DNA of 64,000 nt, taken from NCBI RefSeq assembly GCF_001898175.1, contig NZ_MKTH01000008.1, positions 400,361 through 464,360 of the forward strand, read 5' to 3'. Of this stretch, positions 1 to 8,846 are shown one piece after another. Position numbers and translations under genes: made by a program. The stretch is from Cellulomonas sp. 73-92. Lineage in GTDB: Bacteria; Actinomycetota; Actinomycetes; Actinomycetales; Cellulomonadaceae. Every line of letters starts with the position of its first letter. Within the stretch, counting starts at the first letter, position 1. The notes below the pieces were generated by a model, which made no database searches, was not told where the DNA came from, and worked only from the letters and a program-made list of their open reading frames with translations.

Positions 1-170
1 TCTCGGGCGTGGCGCGCGGCCTCTCCAACGCGGCCATCGGACGCGAGCTGTACATCACCGAGGCGACCGTCAAGACGCACCTGCTCCGGGTGTTCGGCAA
101 GCTCGGCGTCGACGACCGCACGCATGCGGTGACGGTCGCGATCCAGCGCGGCATCCTGGCAGGCCTGTAG
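1..170 (+). CDS. LuxR/NarL-type regulator, C-terminal fragment
   Basis: The first 170 bases encode the last 55 residues of a protein cut by the window edge. The visible part reads SGVARGLSNAAIGREL...TVKTHL...KLGVDDRTHAV, which is the recognition part of a LuxR-type helix-turn-helix (the usual 'glsnkeIA..L.is..TVk.H' signature). Such a domain is usually the DNA-binding end of a NarL/FixJ response regulator, so a two-component role is likely, but the receiver domain is outside the window and cannot be checked. It ends in TAG and is followed by a 134-bp gap before the adenosine deaminase gene on the same strand. Confidence 0.85.
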   Translation, partial: SGVARGLSNAAIGRELYITEATVKTHLLRVFGKLGVDDRTHAVTVAIQRGILAGL

Positions 171-304
171 CACCCGCGCGCTGCGGGCCCGACGCGCCCG
201 GTCCCCGTCGTCAGGCGGCGGACCCGGCGCGAGAGGTGCACCGCTCGTCGGGAGGGCACGAGCCCGGTCCCGGGCGAGGGTGTTCGTCGCGCATACTGGC
301 CGCC

Positions 305-1336
305 ATGCAGCCGCCGCGTGACCTCGCCCGGCTGCCCAAGGCCCACCTGCACCTGCACTTCACCGGCTCGATGCGGGTGACGACGCTCGCCGAGATGGCC
401 GCCGCCCGGCGCCTCGCCCTGCCGCAGGTGCTCCTCGACGCCCACCCGCTGCAGGTGCCCGGCGACGAGCGCGGCTGGTTCCGGTTCCAGCGGCTCTACG
501 ACGCGGCGCGGGCCTGCGTGCGCGGGGAGGGCGACCTGCGGCGCGTGGTCGACGAGGCCGCGGCCGACGACGCCGCCGAGGGATCGGGACGCCTGGAGAT
601 CCAGGTGGACCCGACGAGCTACGCGCCGTGGGTCGGCGGCATCACCCCGGCGCTGGAGATCGTGCTCGACGAGGCGCGGGCCGCCTCCACCCGGCACGGG
701 CTCGAGGTCGGCGTCATCGTCGCGGCCTCCCGCCTGCGCCACCCGCTCGACGCCCGGACCCTGGCGCGCCTGGCGGCGCGCTACGCCGGCGACGGCCCGG
801 GCGAGGTGGTGGGCTTCGGGCTGTCGAACGACGAGCGGCGCGGCGACACCGCGGCGTTCGCGCCCGCCTTCGCCATCGCGCGGCGCGCCGGGCTGGCGTC
901 GGTGCCGCACGGCGGCGAGCTGCTGGGGCCGGCGCACGTGGCCGAGGTGCTCGACACCCTGGCGCCGGACCGGCTGGGCCACGGCATCCGCACCGCCGAG
1001 GACCCGGACCTGCTGCGACGGGCCGTCGACGCGGGCGTGGCGTTCGAGGTGTGCCCCTCGTCGAACGTCTCGCTGGGCGTCTACTGGTCGGCCGACGACG
1101 TGCCGCTGCGCACCCTCGTCGACGCCGGCGCCACCGTGGCGCTGGGCGCCGACGACCCCCTGCTGTTCCGTGCCCGGCTCGTCGACCAGTACAAGCAGGC
1201 CCGCTTCGTCCACGGGCTGCCCGACGAGGCGATCGCCGACCTGGCACGCGGCTCGATCCGCGCCAGCCGGGCCTCGTCGTCCACCAAGGCGACGCTCCTC
1301 GCGGGAGTCGACACCTGGCTGGCGACGCCCGCCTGA
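305..1336 (+). CDS. add: adenosine deaminase
   Basis: 343-residue metal-dependent purine deaminase that would convert adenosine (or deoxyadenosine) to inosine in the cytoplasm for purine salvage. The metal-binding HLHLH is at residues 14-18, followed by the family's TGS turn; further on are PHGGELLGP (active-site His and catalytic Glu), LGHGIR and ADDPLLF (second-shell metal Asp). Length is normal. An upstream in-frame ATG at 236 exists, but ATG 305 starts directly before the conserved PKAHLHLH segment and lies 7 nt after a CATACT -10-like hexamer (292-297), so the mRNA may be leaderless. The FTGS in place of the commoner LEGS after HLHLH is a variant I associate with actinobacterial members; substrate is therefore inferred, not proven. 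Confidence 0.9.
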   Translation: MQPPRDLARLPKAHLHLHFTGSMRVTTLAEMAAARRLALPQVLLDAHPLQVPGDERGWFRFQRLYDAARACVRGEGDLRRVVDEAAADDAAEGSGRLEIQVDPTSYAPWVGGITPALEIVLDEARAASTRHGLEVGVIVAASRLRHPLDARTLARLAARYAGDGPGEVVGFGLSNDERRGDTAAFAPAFAIARRAGLASVPHGGELLGPAHVAEVLDTLAPDRLGHGIRTAEDPDLLRRAVDAGVAFEVCPSSNVSLGVYWSADDVPLRTLVDAGATVALGADDPLLFRARLVDQYKQARFVHGLPDEAIADLARGSIRASRASSSTKATLLAGVDTWLATPA

Positions 1337-1383
1337 CGCTCGTTGCCCGACCGCTCCGCCGCCAACCCGCCCGCCCGCTCGCC

Positions 1384-1450
1384 GACGTCGATACCTCCAC
1401 GCCATGTCGATGGCTGTAACTGTCGACGCCGGCGGGAGCTATCGACCTCG
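1384..1450. repeat. TCGAT-rich palindromic repeat, copy A
   Basis: 67-bp intergenic unit with GACGTCGATA at its left end and TATCGACCTCG at its right end, and inner TCGAT/TCGAC motifs. It matches copy B (1484-1551) over almost its whole length, including the shared inner block CGACGCCGGCGGGAGC. Both copies lie head to tail between add and a broken VOC-family gene. It looks like a REP-like or PU-type palindromic element; whether it recurs elsewhere in the genome cannot be seen here. Confidence 0.7.
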
Positions 1451-1483
1451 CGCGGGGGTGGGGATGCGGGCCAGACCGCGCGC

Positions 1484-1551
1484 CGAGGTCGATACCGCCA
1501 CGCGACGTCGATGGCCGCGCCTATCGACGCCGGCGGGAGCTATCGACCTCG
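1484..1551. repeat. TCGAT-rich palindromic repeat, copy B
   Basis: 68-bp unit bounded by a perfect 11-bp inverted repeat, CGAGGTCGATA at 1484-1494 and TATCGACCTCG at 1541-1551, with a nested CGTCGAT/ATCGACG pair inside. It could fold into a long hairpin in either strand. Its right arm is fused in frame to the end of a truncated VOC-family reading frame, so this copy appears to have replaced the 3' part of that gene. Confidence 0.75.
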
Positions 1552-1661
1552 CGTGGGCGGTAGGCCAGGCCGAACAGCCGTCGGTAGAACTCCGCCAGGA
1601 GGCGGGCATCGGTGGTGTCCAGCACCACCTGCCGGATGCGGGGGAACGTCGAGGCGGTCAT
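1521..1661 (-). pseudogene. VOC/glyoxalase-family protein, 3'-truncated
   Basis: A reading frame with a very strong ribosome site (AAGGAGG directly upstream of ATG 1661) encodes 46 residues. Residues 11-35 (VVLDTTDAR.LAEFYRRLFGLAY) are the first strand and helix of a vicinal-oxygen-chelate domain, a fold normally 110-130 residues long. After RPREVD the frame enters palindromic repeat copy B and stops within it at TAG 1521. The metal-binding half of the domain is absent, so the product is not expected to work. The intact initiation region suggests the loss is recent. I do not see the missing part on the far side of the repeats. Confidence 0.7.
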
Positions 1662-1712
1662 GGGTCCTCCTTGTCGCGATTGTCCGACCCGACCCGGCGC
1701 GCCGCGACCGCC

Positions 1713-3272
1713 CTAGAAGCGGCGGGCGACCTGGTCGCCCAGGCGCCTGCCGTCGGGGTCGTACACCCACCGGTACAACGGCTCCGCCCACAGCCGGGTG
1801 TGCCAGGGCAGCCGCGGCGACCGGTAGGTGCGCAGCCGCCCGGGCGGTCGTGGTCCGCGTCGACCGCCGTCGTACCAGGCGTCCAGCGCGGCGGCGGCCT
1901 CGCGGAATGCGGCGAACCACGAGAGCGGGTCGTCGGGGACCTCAGGCGCCGCGAGGTGCTCGGCCGCCAGGCGCAGCCGCAGCGCGTGGGCCGTGCCGGA
2001 CGTGGTGCGCTCGACGAACGCGGCCGACAGCTCGCTGTCGTGGGTCCACGACCGGCGGTTCGCGTTGTCCGACCCGACGCAGGCCCAGGCGTCGTCGACC
2101 ACGCACACCTTCGCGTGCACGTAGATCGGCGTCCCGGCCTCGTTCTCCACGCCGTAGACCGCGACGCGGTCCCCACCCGCGCGTCGCAGCAGCTGCATCG
2201 CGTGCCACCGGCCCAGCTCCGTGGGGACCACGGCGTCGCGGCCGTCCTGGTCGCAGTGCAGCGGCACCACGACGACCAGCCGCAGGTCGGGCGCCCGCCG
2301 CAGCGCCGCCGCGAAGGCGGCCGCGACGTCGCGCGACCACAGGTACTGGTCTTCGAGGTAGACGAGCCGGCGCGCCCGGCGCAGCGCGGCGATGTACCCG
2401 CGGGCCACGGAGCGCTCCCCGCCGCGGGCGAACGGGTACCTCGGGACGCGCGGCGGGTACGTGCGCAGCAGCTGGACCGCGGCGGTGCCCCGCGGCGCGG
2501 GGTCGGGGTGCTGCGGCGGCAGCGGCCGCACCGGCGTGCGCCGCACCTGCGGCGGGTCGTCCAGCCGGCGCAGCGGGTTCAGCGTGAGCGGCGTGGTGTC
2601 GTCCCAGCGCTCGCGGAAGACGGCCTCGGCGTCGCCGACCGCGGGGCCGCGGATCTCGAGCTGGACGTCGTGCCACGGCGGGCGCGGGCCGTAGACCGCC
2701 GCCATGCGGACCGGCTGCGGGTCGCCGAGGTGCGCCTCGTCGTCCCGGCGGCTGTGGCACAGGTCGATGCCGCCGACGTAGGCGACGTCGTCCTGCGGCC
2801 GGTCGCGGTGGCGCAGCACGACGAGCTTCTGGTGGTGCGAGCCGAGCGGGCGCACCCGCATGTCGAGCAGGCACTGCCCGCCGGCCTCGTCGATCTCCTC
2901 GCCGAGGTGCCGGTTCTCGGCGGCGCTGAACCGGAACCGGTCCCAGTGCGAGCGCCACACGAGCCCGCGCACGTCGACGCCCCGGTCCGCGGCGGCGGCG
3001 AACACCCGGCCCACCTCGGTGCCGGGGCCGTCGAGGCGCTCGTCGGGGTCGCCGCGCCAGTCGGTGAACAGCAGCAGGTCACCGGGCCCCAGCGCGCGGA
3101 CCGCCGCGAGCAGCGCCGTGAAGTACGTCGCACCGTGCACGAGCGGCGTCACCTGGTTGCCCTCGGTCCACGAGGAGCCGTCGGGGTGCCGGGAGTCGAG
3201 CGTGGTGTCCGGGTTGCCGCGGTCGCCCGGGGCGAGGAACCAGTGGGCCGGGCCGGCGGGTCGGGCCGTCAC
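1713..3272 (-). CDS. phospholipase D-like protein (two HKD motifs)
   Basis: 519-residue member of the phospholipase D superfamily, which cuts or transfers phosphodiester bonds, often in phospholipids. The first active-site block is GSHHQKLVVL followed by DDVAYVGGIDLCHSR; the second is a canonical HxKx4D, VHAKVCVVDDAWACVGSDNAN. The first block lacks the usual Asp directly after HxKx4 and has an RHRDRPQDD insertion instead. No signal peptide or membrane segment is evident. GTG 3272 is chosen because it overlaps (GTGA) the stop of a 16-codon ORF with a good ribosome site, suggesting translational coupling; ATGs further upstream have no ribosome site. Substrate unknown: a cardiolipin synthase-like or toxin-like role are both possible. 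Confidence 0.8.
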   Translation of the reverse strand: MTARPAGPAHWFLAPGDRGNPDTTLDSRHPDGSSWTEGNQVTPLVHGATYFTALLAAVRALGPGDLLLFTDWRGDPDERLDGPGTEVGRVFAAAADRGVDVRGLVWRSHWDRFRFSAAENRHLGEEIDEAGGQCLLDMRVRPLGSHHQKLVVLRHRDRPQDDVAYVGGIDLCHSRRDDEAHLGDPQPVRMAAVYGPRPPWHDVQLEIRGPAVGDAEAVFRERWDDTTPLTLNPLRRLDDPPQVRRTPVRPLPPQHPDPAPRGTAAVQLLRTYPPRVPRYPFARGGERSVARGYIAALRRARRLVYLEDQYLWSRDVAAAFAAALRRAPDLRLVVVVPLHCDQDGRDAVVPTELGRWHAMQLLRRAGGDRVAVYGVENEAGTPIYVHAKVCVVDDAWACVGSDNANRRSWTHDSELSAAFVERTTSGTAHALRLRLAAEHLAAPEVPDDPLSWFAAFREAAAALDAWYDGGRRGPRPPGRLRTYRSPRLPWHTRLWAEPLYRWVYDPDGRRLGDQVARRF

Positions 3273-3319
3273 GACGCGTGGGCCCGCTCGACGCCGGCCA
3301 GCGGGATCGTCACGACCAT
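3269..3319 (-). CDS. 16-residue leader ORF coupled to the PLD-like gene
   Basis: ATG 3319 is preceded by GGAGGTG at 6 nt spacing and opens a 16-codon frame, MVVTIPLAGVERAHAS, whose TGA overlaps the GTG start of the phospholipase D-like gene by four bases. The only clear ribosome site in front of the large gene therefore belongs to this small frame. It may act as a translational coupler or attenuating leader. There is no homology evidence that the peptide itself has a function. Confidence 0.5.
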   Translation of the reverse strand: MVVTIPLAGVERAHAS

Positions 3320-3389
3320 CGCACACCTCCGCGGCCCGGACCGACCCGTGCATCACACCACCGCGCGCCAGCGCGCGCAGGTCGGGACG

Positions 3390-4475
3390 TCAGAGCGTGA
3401 CGCCCACCAGCACGGGCTCGGGCTCGAGCCGGATGCCGAACCGGTCGGCCACGCCGTCGCGGATCGTGCGGGCCAGCGCGAGCAGGTCGTCCGTTGACGC
3501 GTCGCCCCGGTTCGTCAGCGCGAGCGTGTGCTTCGTCGACACGGTGGCCGGCCCGGGAGCGCCGAAGCCGCGGGCGAACCCCGCGTGCTCGATGAGCCAC
3601 GCGGCGCTCGTCTTGACCAGGTCGTCGCCGGCCGGGTACCGCGGGGCCTCGTCGGGCAGCCCAGCCGACGCCGGGAGCACCGGGTTGGTGAAGAACGAGC
3701 CGGCGCTCCAGGTGTCGTGGTCCGCCGCGTCAAGCAGCATGCCCTTGCGCGACCGGAGCTCCAGCACGGCGGCCCGCACCTCGAGCAGCGGGGCGCGCTC
3801 CCCGACGGCGATCCCCAGGGTCCGGGCGAGCTCGGGGTAGGTGACGACGGCCGAGAGCGTGCCCTGCCGCAGCTGGAAGGCCACGTCGAGCACCACGTAG
3901 CGCGGCGTCGGCCCCCACGGCGCGCGCGGGTCGTCGTCGGACGCCCGCATCGAGCGCTTGAGCAGCGACGTCCGGTAGCCGAAGCGCAGGTCGTCGAGCG
4001 CCAGCGTGCGCACGCGGGCACGCGCGCGGTCCCAGACGCGCACCGACGCGATGGTCTGGGCCACCTCCTGGCCGTAGGCGCCGACGTTCTGCACCGGCGT
4101 CGCGCCGGTGCTCCCGGGGATGCCGGACAGCGCCTCGAGGCCGTACAGCCGATGGCTGGTCGCCTCCTCGACGACGGCGTCCCACGGCGTGCCGGCGGGC
4201 ACCTGGTAGGTCACGCCCGCGCACGCCGAGTGGTCCGGCACGGCGATGCCGCTGCGGGTGTCGCGCACGACGAGCCCCGCGAACCCCTCGTCGGCCACGA
4301 CGAGGTTGGAGCCGCCGCCCACCACCAGGAGCGGTTCGCCGGCCTCGTCGGCCGTGCGCACGGCGTCGACGAGCTCGGCCTCGGTGGTGGTCTCGACGTA
4401 CCGGGCGGCCGGGCCGCCGAGCCGCAGCGTGGTGAGCGCGGACAGCGGCGGGGCGTCGGTCGCGGCGGCGGTCAC
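3390..4475 (-). CDS. murB: UDP-N-acetylenolpyruvoylglucosamine reductase
   Basis: 361-residue cytoplasmic flavoenzyme that reduces UDP-GlcNAc-enolpyruvate to UDP-MurNAc with NADPH, the second committed step of peptidoglycan synthesis. The FAD-binding part carries LLVVGGGSNLVVADEGFAG; VQNVGAYGQEV and the YRTSLLK segment are conserved substrate contacts; GSFFTNPVLP contains the catalytic Ser, and a Glu near the C-terminus (EPVLV) completes the proton relay. Length and the YRTSLLK region fit class I (E. coli-like) MurB. Start GTG 4475 lies 20 nt after the rpiR stop, so it may be transcribed with the upstream rpiR and transporter genes. Confidence 0.95.
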   Translation of the reverse strand: MTAAATDAPPLSALTTLRLGGPAARYVETTTEAELVDAVRTADEAGEPLLVVGGGSNLVVADEGFAGLVVRDTRSGIAVPDHSACAGVTYQVPAGTPWDAVVEEATSHRLYGLEALSGIPGSTGATPVQNVGAYGQEVAQTIASVRVWDRARARVRTLALDDLRFGYRTSLLKRSMRASDDDPRAPWGPTPRYVVLDVAFQLRQGTLSAVVTYPELARTLGIAVGERAPLLEVRAAVLELRSRKGMLLDAADHDTWSAGSFFTNPVLPASAGLPDEAPRYPAGDDLVKTSAAWLIEHAGFARGFGAPGPATVSTKHTLALTNRGDASTDDLLALARTIRDGVADRFGIRLEPEPVLVGVTL

Positions 4476-4495
4476 GCCCCCAGGGTAGGCCGGGG

Positions 4496-5359
4496 CTACT
4501 CCCCCAGGCTCTCGCCGAGCGCGCTGAGCACCGCGTCGCGCGCGTCCGCCGACCGCCCGCCGCGACGGTCGACGAGCAGCTCGACCAGGTGCTCGAGGAC
4601 CAGCCCGAGCGCCGCGCGCGAGGTGTGCAGCAGCTCGTCGCGGAACGTCCCGGTGACGGGCGGCACCACCAGCGCGACGTCCGCGAGCGCGACGAGCGGG
4701 GCATGGGCGAACGACGTGACGGCGAGCACGCGCGCGCCGGCGCCGCGAGCCGCCGTCGCGGCCGCGAGCGTGGGCCGGCTCGTTCCCGAGCCGGACAGGG
4801 CCAGGCACACCGAGCCGGCCGACAGCTGGCGCGCCGCGATCTGCTGCGCGAGCGTGTCCGGCAGGAACTCGCAGGGCCGGCCCGCCGAGCCCAGGCGCAT
4901 CGCGACGTCCAGGCCGAGCGGCGTGGACAGCCCGCTCGCGGCGATGACCACGCGGTCGGCCTCGTCGAGCGCCGTGACGAAGCCCGTCACGGCCTCCTCC
5001 GTCAGGGCGGCGGTGACGCGCGGCAGGCTGCGCGCGAACGCGTCGATGCCGGCGCGGAGCGCGCCGACCGCGGTGCCGTCCCCGTCCTCGTCGGCCGGCG
5101 CCGGGGTGAACGCCAGCTCGCGGGCCACGGCCACGCGCAGCTGCGGGTAGCCCTCGTAGCCCAGCGTCCGTGCCGTGCGCACCACCGAGGCCCGGCCGAC
5201 GCCGACGAGGTCCGCCAGCTGCTGCGCGGTGCACTCCACCGACCCGGCGAGGTCGGCCGCGATCGTGTCCGCGACGCGGCGCTCGCTCGGCTGCAGCGAC
5301 GGGGCGAGCGCGGCGATGCGCACCGACGGGGGCGCGTCAGACGGTCCGGTCCACGACAC
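4496..5359 (-). CDS. RpiR/MurR-family transcriptional regulator
   Basis: 287 residues. Residues about 15-85 form an HTH_6 domain (SERRVADTIAADL...TAQQLADLVGVGRASVVRTARTLGYEGYPQLR), and residues about 125-265 form a SIS phosphosugar-binding domain (VVIAASGLSTPLGLDVAMRL; CLALSGSGTSRPTLAA; RVLAVTSF). RpiR-type proteins sense sugar phosphates and usually repress neighbouring uptake or catabolic genes. GTG 5359 lies 23 nt inside the end of the preceding permease gene, so translation is tightly linked to the transporter operon. The link suggests the imported compound, or a product of it, is a phosphorylated ligand; the ligand itself is unknown. Confidence 0.88.
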   Translation of the reverse strand: MSWTGPSDAPPSVRIAALAPSLQPSERRVADTIAADLAGSVECTAQQLADLVGVGRASVVRTARTLGYEGYPQLRVAVARELAFTPAPADEDGDGTAVGALRAGIDAFARSLPRVTAALTEEAVTGFVTALDEADRVVIAASGLSTPLGLDVAMRLGSAGRPCEFLPDTLAQQIAARQLSAGSVCLALSGSGTSRPTLAAATAARGAGARVLAVTSFAHAPLVALADVALVVPPVTGTFRDELLHTSRAALGLVLEHLVELLVDRRGGRSADARDAVLSALGESLGE

Positions 5360-6179
5360 GCGTGCGAGCCCCTCCCATGATGCGCCGCCGGATGGCCCCG
5401 GAGGCCGCGTCGATGAGCATCGTCACCACGACCACCACGATGACGAGCACGCCCACGGCGTCCCACTGACGGTACTGGGTGTACCCCGTGAGCAGGTCAC
5501 CGACGCCGCCCACGCCGATGAGCCCGAGGATCGCCGACGTCCGGACGTTGATCTCGAACCGGTAGAGCGCGAGCGACATGAGCTCCGGGGCGGCGGCCGG
5601 CCACAGCCCCCAGCGGGCCACCTCGAGCAGCGAGCCGCCCGCGGCCCGGACCGCCTCGGCGGTGCCGGTGGGCACCGCCTCGATGGTCTCGTACGTCCAC
5701 TTGCCGTGCGTGCCGATGCCGCCGATGGTCAGCGCGAGCGCCCCGGTGAACGGCGTGAGGCCGGTGACCGTGAGGATGACGATCGCGATGATGACCTCGG
5801 GAACCGCGCGCAGCACCGCGAAGAGCCCGCGCAGCGGCAGCCGCACCCACAGCGGGCTGACGCCCTGAGCGGCCGGGATGCCGAGGATGGTCGAGACCAC
5901 GACGCCGAGCAGCGCGCCGACCCACGCCATCTGGACCGACACCCACGTCTGCTGCAGCGCGTACGGCAGCTTGGCCCAGTTGGGGTGCGCGAACATGAGC
6001 ACCAGGTAGTGGCCCAGCGCGCCCGGCAGCGCGGCGAGGTCCGACCAGCCGATGCGCAGGTGCACCAGCGCGGCGAGCACCACGGCGCCGGCGACGAGCT
6101 GCGCCGCCCGCACGGGCAGGCGCGAGGGGCGCGCGGGGGCGGCGACGACCCGCGTGGTCGCGGGCAGGGTGGCGGTCAT
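5337..6179 (-). CDS. phnE: PhnE-type ABC transporter permease (second)
   Basis: 280-residue inner-membrane permease. After a short N-terminal segment (about residues 25-45) come several hydrophobic spans and the binding-protein-dependent permease signature around EAVRAAGGSLLEVARWGLWPAAAPE, which docks on the ATPase. SAILGLIGVGGVG near the C-terminus is typical of the PhnE/phosphonate permease family. It starts at ATG 6179, overlapping the stop of the other permease by ATGA. Two PhnE-like permeases in one operon indicate a heterodimeric channel. Substrate class is inferred from family: phosphonate, phosphite or a phosphate ester. Confidence 0.88.
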   Translation of the reverse strand: MTATLPATTRVVAAPARPSRLPVRAAQLVAGAVVLAALVHLRIGWSDLAALPGALGHYLVLMFAHPNWAKLPYALQQTWVSVQMAWVGALLGVVVSTILGIPAAQGVSPLWVRLPLRGLFAVLRAVPEVIIAIVILTVTGLTPFTGALALTIGGIGTHGKWTYETIEAVPTGTAEAVRAAGGSLLEVARWGLWPAAAPELMSLALYRFEINVRTSAILGLIGVGGVGDLLTGYTQYRQWDAVGVLVIVVVVVTMLIDAASGAIRRRIMGGARTRVVDRTV

Positions 6180-6970
6180 CGCAGCCTCTTGCGCAGCACG
6201 TTGGAGGCCACCTCGATGGCGATGACGACGACGAGGATCTCCAGGATGATCACGGCGAGCGCGCCGTACCGGTAGAAGCCGCGGACCTCGTCGATGAGGC
6301 GCCCGATGCCGCCCGCGCCGACCAGCCCGAGCACCGCGGAGATGCGCACGTTGAGCTCGAGCGAGTAGAGCACCTGGCTGCCGTAGGCGGGCCAGGCCTG
6401 CGGTGCGGCGGTCAGCCGGTTGATCTGGGTCTGCGTCCCGCCGGCGGCGTGCCCCGCCTCCATGTACGACGAGTCGGCCGAGTCGATCGCCTCCGACACG
6501 AGCTTGACCACGACGCCGAGGTCGAACAGGACGAGCGTGAGGACGCCCGGCAGCGCGCCGACGCCGACCATCGCGACCAGCAGCGTCGCGTAGACGAGGT
6601 CGGGGACCGAGCGCACCACGTTGAGCACGGCCCGGACGGCGCGGCGGGACGGCCCCGGGTTCGTCGGGCGCGCGGCCCACAGGGACAGCGGCAGCGCCAG
6701 CGCCGCGGCCACCGCGGCGCCGACCACCGCCATCTCGAGGGTCTCGAGCAGCGGCTTGGCCGTGCGCGGCAGGATCGAGAAGTCCAGCTGCGCCATCTGC
6801 GCGAGGTGGTGCGCGCCGTAGTGCCAGTTGCGGGCGATCGCGCCGAGGTCGACCCGGATGCCGCCGAGCGCGGGCGTCACGGTGACGGCCGTGATCGCCG
6901 CGATCACCGCGACGACGGCGGCGACCCGCGGCCACGACCGCGGGCGGCGCGGCACGGGCAGCGAGGTCAT
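6176..6970 (-). CDS. phnE: PhnE-type ABC transporter permease (first)
   Basis: 264-residue membrane protein paralogous to the next permease. Hydrophobic spans begin at about residue 15; the ATPase-contact loop is [25 protein letters not shown] and is followed by [22 protein letters not shown], matching the corresponding stretch of the partner (NVRTSAILGLIGVGGVGDLL). The shared C-terminal motif supports a gene duplication followed by divergence. Start ATG 6970 overlaps the ATPase gene stop (ATGA). It should form the translocation pore with the second permease. Confidence 0.88.
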   Translation of the reverse strand: MTSLPVPRRPRSWPRVAAVVAVIAAITAVTVTPALGGIRVDLGAIARNWHYGAHHLAQMAQLDFSILPRTAKPLLETLEMAVVGAAVAAALALPLSLWAARPTNPGPSRRAVRAVLNVVRSVPDLVYATLLVAMVGVGALPGVLTLVLFDLGVVVKLVSEAIDSADSSYMEAGHAAGGTQTQINRLTAAPQAWPAYGSQVLYSLELNVRISAVLGLVGAGGIGRLIDEVRGFYRYGALAVIILEILVVVIAIEVASNVLRKRLR

Positions 6971-7794
6971 GACGAGCGCTCGAGGGTGTCGCGGGCCTGG
7001 ATCGGCCGGCCGTAGATCTCCTCGAACACGGCGTCGTCCGCGGGCGCGGCCGGGCCGTCGTAGACGAGCTCGCCGCCCCGCAGGCCGATCATGCGCGTGG
7101 TGTACTGCCGCGCCAGGTCCATGAGGTGCAGGTTGACCAGCACGGTCAGGCCCCGCTCGGAGTTGATGCGGCGCAGGTCGGACATGACGGCGTGGGCCGT
7201 CGGCGGGTCGAGGCTCGCCACGGGCTCGTCGGCCAGCATGACCCGGGGCTCCTGGCTCAGGGCCCGCGCGATGGCCACGCGCTGCTTCTGACCTCCGGAC
7301 AGGGCGCCGGCGCGGCCCCACACCTTCTCGAGCATGCCCACCGAGTCGAGCGCGGCCATGACGACGTCGCGGTCGTCGTGCCCGACGAGGCCCAGCAGGG
7401 TGCGCCAGGTCGGCGTGTGCGAGAACCGGCCGACGAGGACGTTGTTGTAGACGCTCGTGCGGTCGGCGAGGTTGAAGCCCTGGAAGATCATGCCGACGCT
7501 GCCGCGCAGCTGCCGCAGCCGCCGGCCTCGCAGCTCGTCGACCGCGTACGGCCCCACCTCGACGTGGCCGGACGTGACGGGGACCAGGCCGTTGAGCGTG
7601 CGGATGAGCGTCGACTTGCCCGACCCGGACAGGCCGACGACCGAGACCATCTCGCCCGGCGCCACGGACAGCGACACGTTGCGCAGCGCGACGGTGCCGT
7701 TGGGGTAGCGCACAGTGACGTCGCTCAGGCGCAGGGGCCACGGCCCGGAGGCGGCCTGCGCCGCCCCCGGGGCCGTGGCGAGCCGCTCGGTCAC
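6967..7794 (-). CDS. phnC: PhnC-type ABC transporter ATPase
   Basis: 275-residue ATPase that powers the importer. Walker A is GLSGSGKST, the Q-loop is [19 protein letters not shown], the ABC signature is [15 protein letters not shown], and Walker B is [16 protein letters not shown]. The asparagine-rich Q-loop region and the VASLDP D-loop are typical of PhnC. Start GTG 7794 overlaps the binding-protein stop (GTGA), so all five operon genes are translationally coupled. Confidence 0.93.
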   Translation of the reverse strand: MTERLATAPGAAQAASGPWPLRLSDVTVRYPNGTVALRNVSLSVAPGEMVSVVGLSGSGKSTLIRTLNGLVPVTSGHVEVGPYAVDELRGRRLRQLRGSVGMIFQGFNLADRTSVYNNVLVGRFSHTPTWRTLLGLVGHDDRDVVMAALDSVGMLEKVWGRAGALSGGQKQRVAIARALSQEPRVMLADEPVASLDPPTAHAVMSDLRRINSERGLTVLVNLHLMDLARQYTTRMIGLRGGELVYDGPAAPADDAVFEEIYGRPIQARDTLERSS

Positions 7795-8846
7795 TGGCCC
7801 GAGAAGCGCTTGTTGACCTGGCGCGCCACGTCGATCGCGGCGGGGTCGGCCGGCACCCAGGCCGTCTGGCTGAAGATGTTCTTCAGCGTCGTCGGGTCGA
7901 CCTTGTCGTACCCGGCCATGAGCGTGGTGATCTTCGCCCGCAGGTCGGCGGGCAGGTCCCTGCCGAGCACCACGCCGCCGTTGGGGTACATCTGCGACAG
8001 GCCGAACACCACGACCTTGTCGCCGAGGTCCGGGGCCTCCGACGCCTTGACCGCCGAGCGGGCGTCCCAGTAGGCGAAGCCGACCTCGGCGTCGCCCTTG
8101 TAGACGGCCATGACGAGGTTGTCGTTGCCGGTGACGGGGACCTGGGTCAGGTCGTCCACCTTGATGCCCTGGGACTCCAGCGCGAGCACCGGCAGCTGGT
8201 AGCCGGCCGGGGAGGTGGTGTTGCCGAACGCCACCTTGGTTCCGGGCGTGATCTTCTTCAGCGCGTCCACGGCGACCGGGCCGACACCCGTGTTCTTGGC
8301 GCCGTCGGCGACGCCGTTGCAGTACAGGTAGCTGGCGCCGTTGGCCGCGTACGTCGCCTTGACCGGGGCGTCGGTGCAGTACTTGCTCGCGTGCGCGATG
8401 TTCGTGAAGAACTCCGACGCGTACGACGAGGCGCCGAAGCGGACGTCCTGCAGCACCGGGTAGGCACCGCACTGGTCCTGCGCCGCGGCGAGGGAGCCGG
8501 CGTCGGCGATGGCGATCTGCGCCTGCCCGGCGCAGACGGCCTCGACGGCGGCCTGGTAGTCCTTCGTCACCACGCCGGTGACCGTGACGCCGAGCTGCTG
8601 GGACAGGTAGTCGGTCAGCGGCTTCGCCGAGGTGACCAGGTCGTTGACCTGCTCGTTGGGGATCAGGGCGAGCGTGAGCTGCTTGGGCCACGACGACTGC
8701 GAGGGCTGCGTGGACTGCGTGGACTGCGTGGAGCCCGCGGTCCCCGTCGCGGCGGCGTTCGAGGGCGTGCTGCTGCAGGCCGCGAGGGCGACGACCGCCA
8801 GGGCGAGAGCACCCGGCGCGAACAGGGTCTTGCGCATGTCAGTCAT
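7791..8846 (-). CDS. phnD: PhnD-like substrate-binding lipoprotein
   Basis: 351 residues with an N-terminal lipoprotein signal peptide (hydrophobic [10 protein letters not shown] then Cys; lipobox LAAC) and a low-complexity T/S/Q linker. The mature part is a PhnD-family phosphate/phosphonate binding protein: [33 protein letters not shown], then [16 protein letters not shown]. It should capture the substrate outside the membrane and hand it to the PhnE pair. ATG 8846 overlaps the HAD gene stop (ATGA); ATG 8837, three codons later, is an alternative. The substrate cannot be read from sequence. Confidence 0.88.
   Translation of the reverse strand: MTDMRKTLFAPGALALAVVALAACSSTPSNAAATGTAGSTQSTQSTQPSQSSWPKQLTLALIPNEQVNDLVTSAKPLTDYLSQQLGVTVTGVVTKDYQAAVEAVCAGQAQIAIADAGSLAAAQDQCGAYPVLQDVRFGASSYASEFFTNIAHASKYCTDAPVKATYAANGASYLYCNGVADGAKNTGVGPVAVDALKKITPGTKVAFGNTTSPAGYQLPVLALESQGIKVDDLTQVPVTGNDNLVMAVYKGDAEVGFAYWDARSAVKASEAPDLGDKVVVFGLSQMYPNGGVVLGRDLPADLRAKITTLMAGYDKVDPTTLKNIFSQTAWVPADPAAIDVARQVNKRFSGQ

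Noticed and set aside
1384..1551. CRISPR-like repeats.
   Set aside because: Only two long palindromic units with a single 33-bp interval and no cas genes.
1170..3497. A 775-codon plus-strand open frame across the PLD gene.
   Set aside because: High G+C shadow of the phospholipase D-like gene on the other strand; no domain and biased composition.
3390..5234. A long open frame in which the MurB frame continues far upstream.
   Set aside because: The upstream half lies antisense-free over rpiR in another frame and reads as Arg/Ala/Gly-rich noise; MurB starts at GTG 4475.
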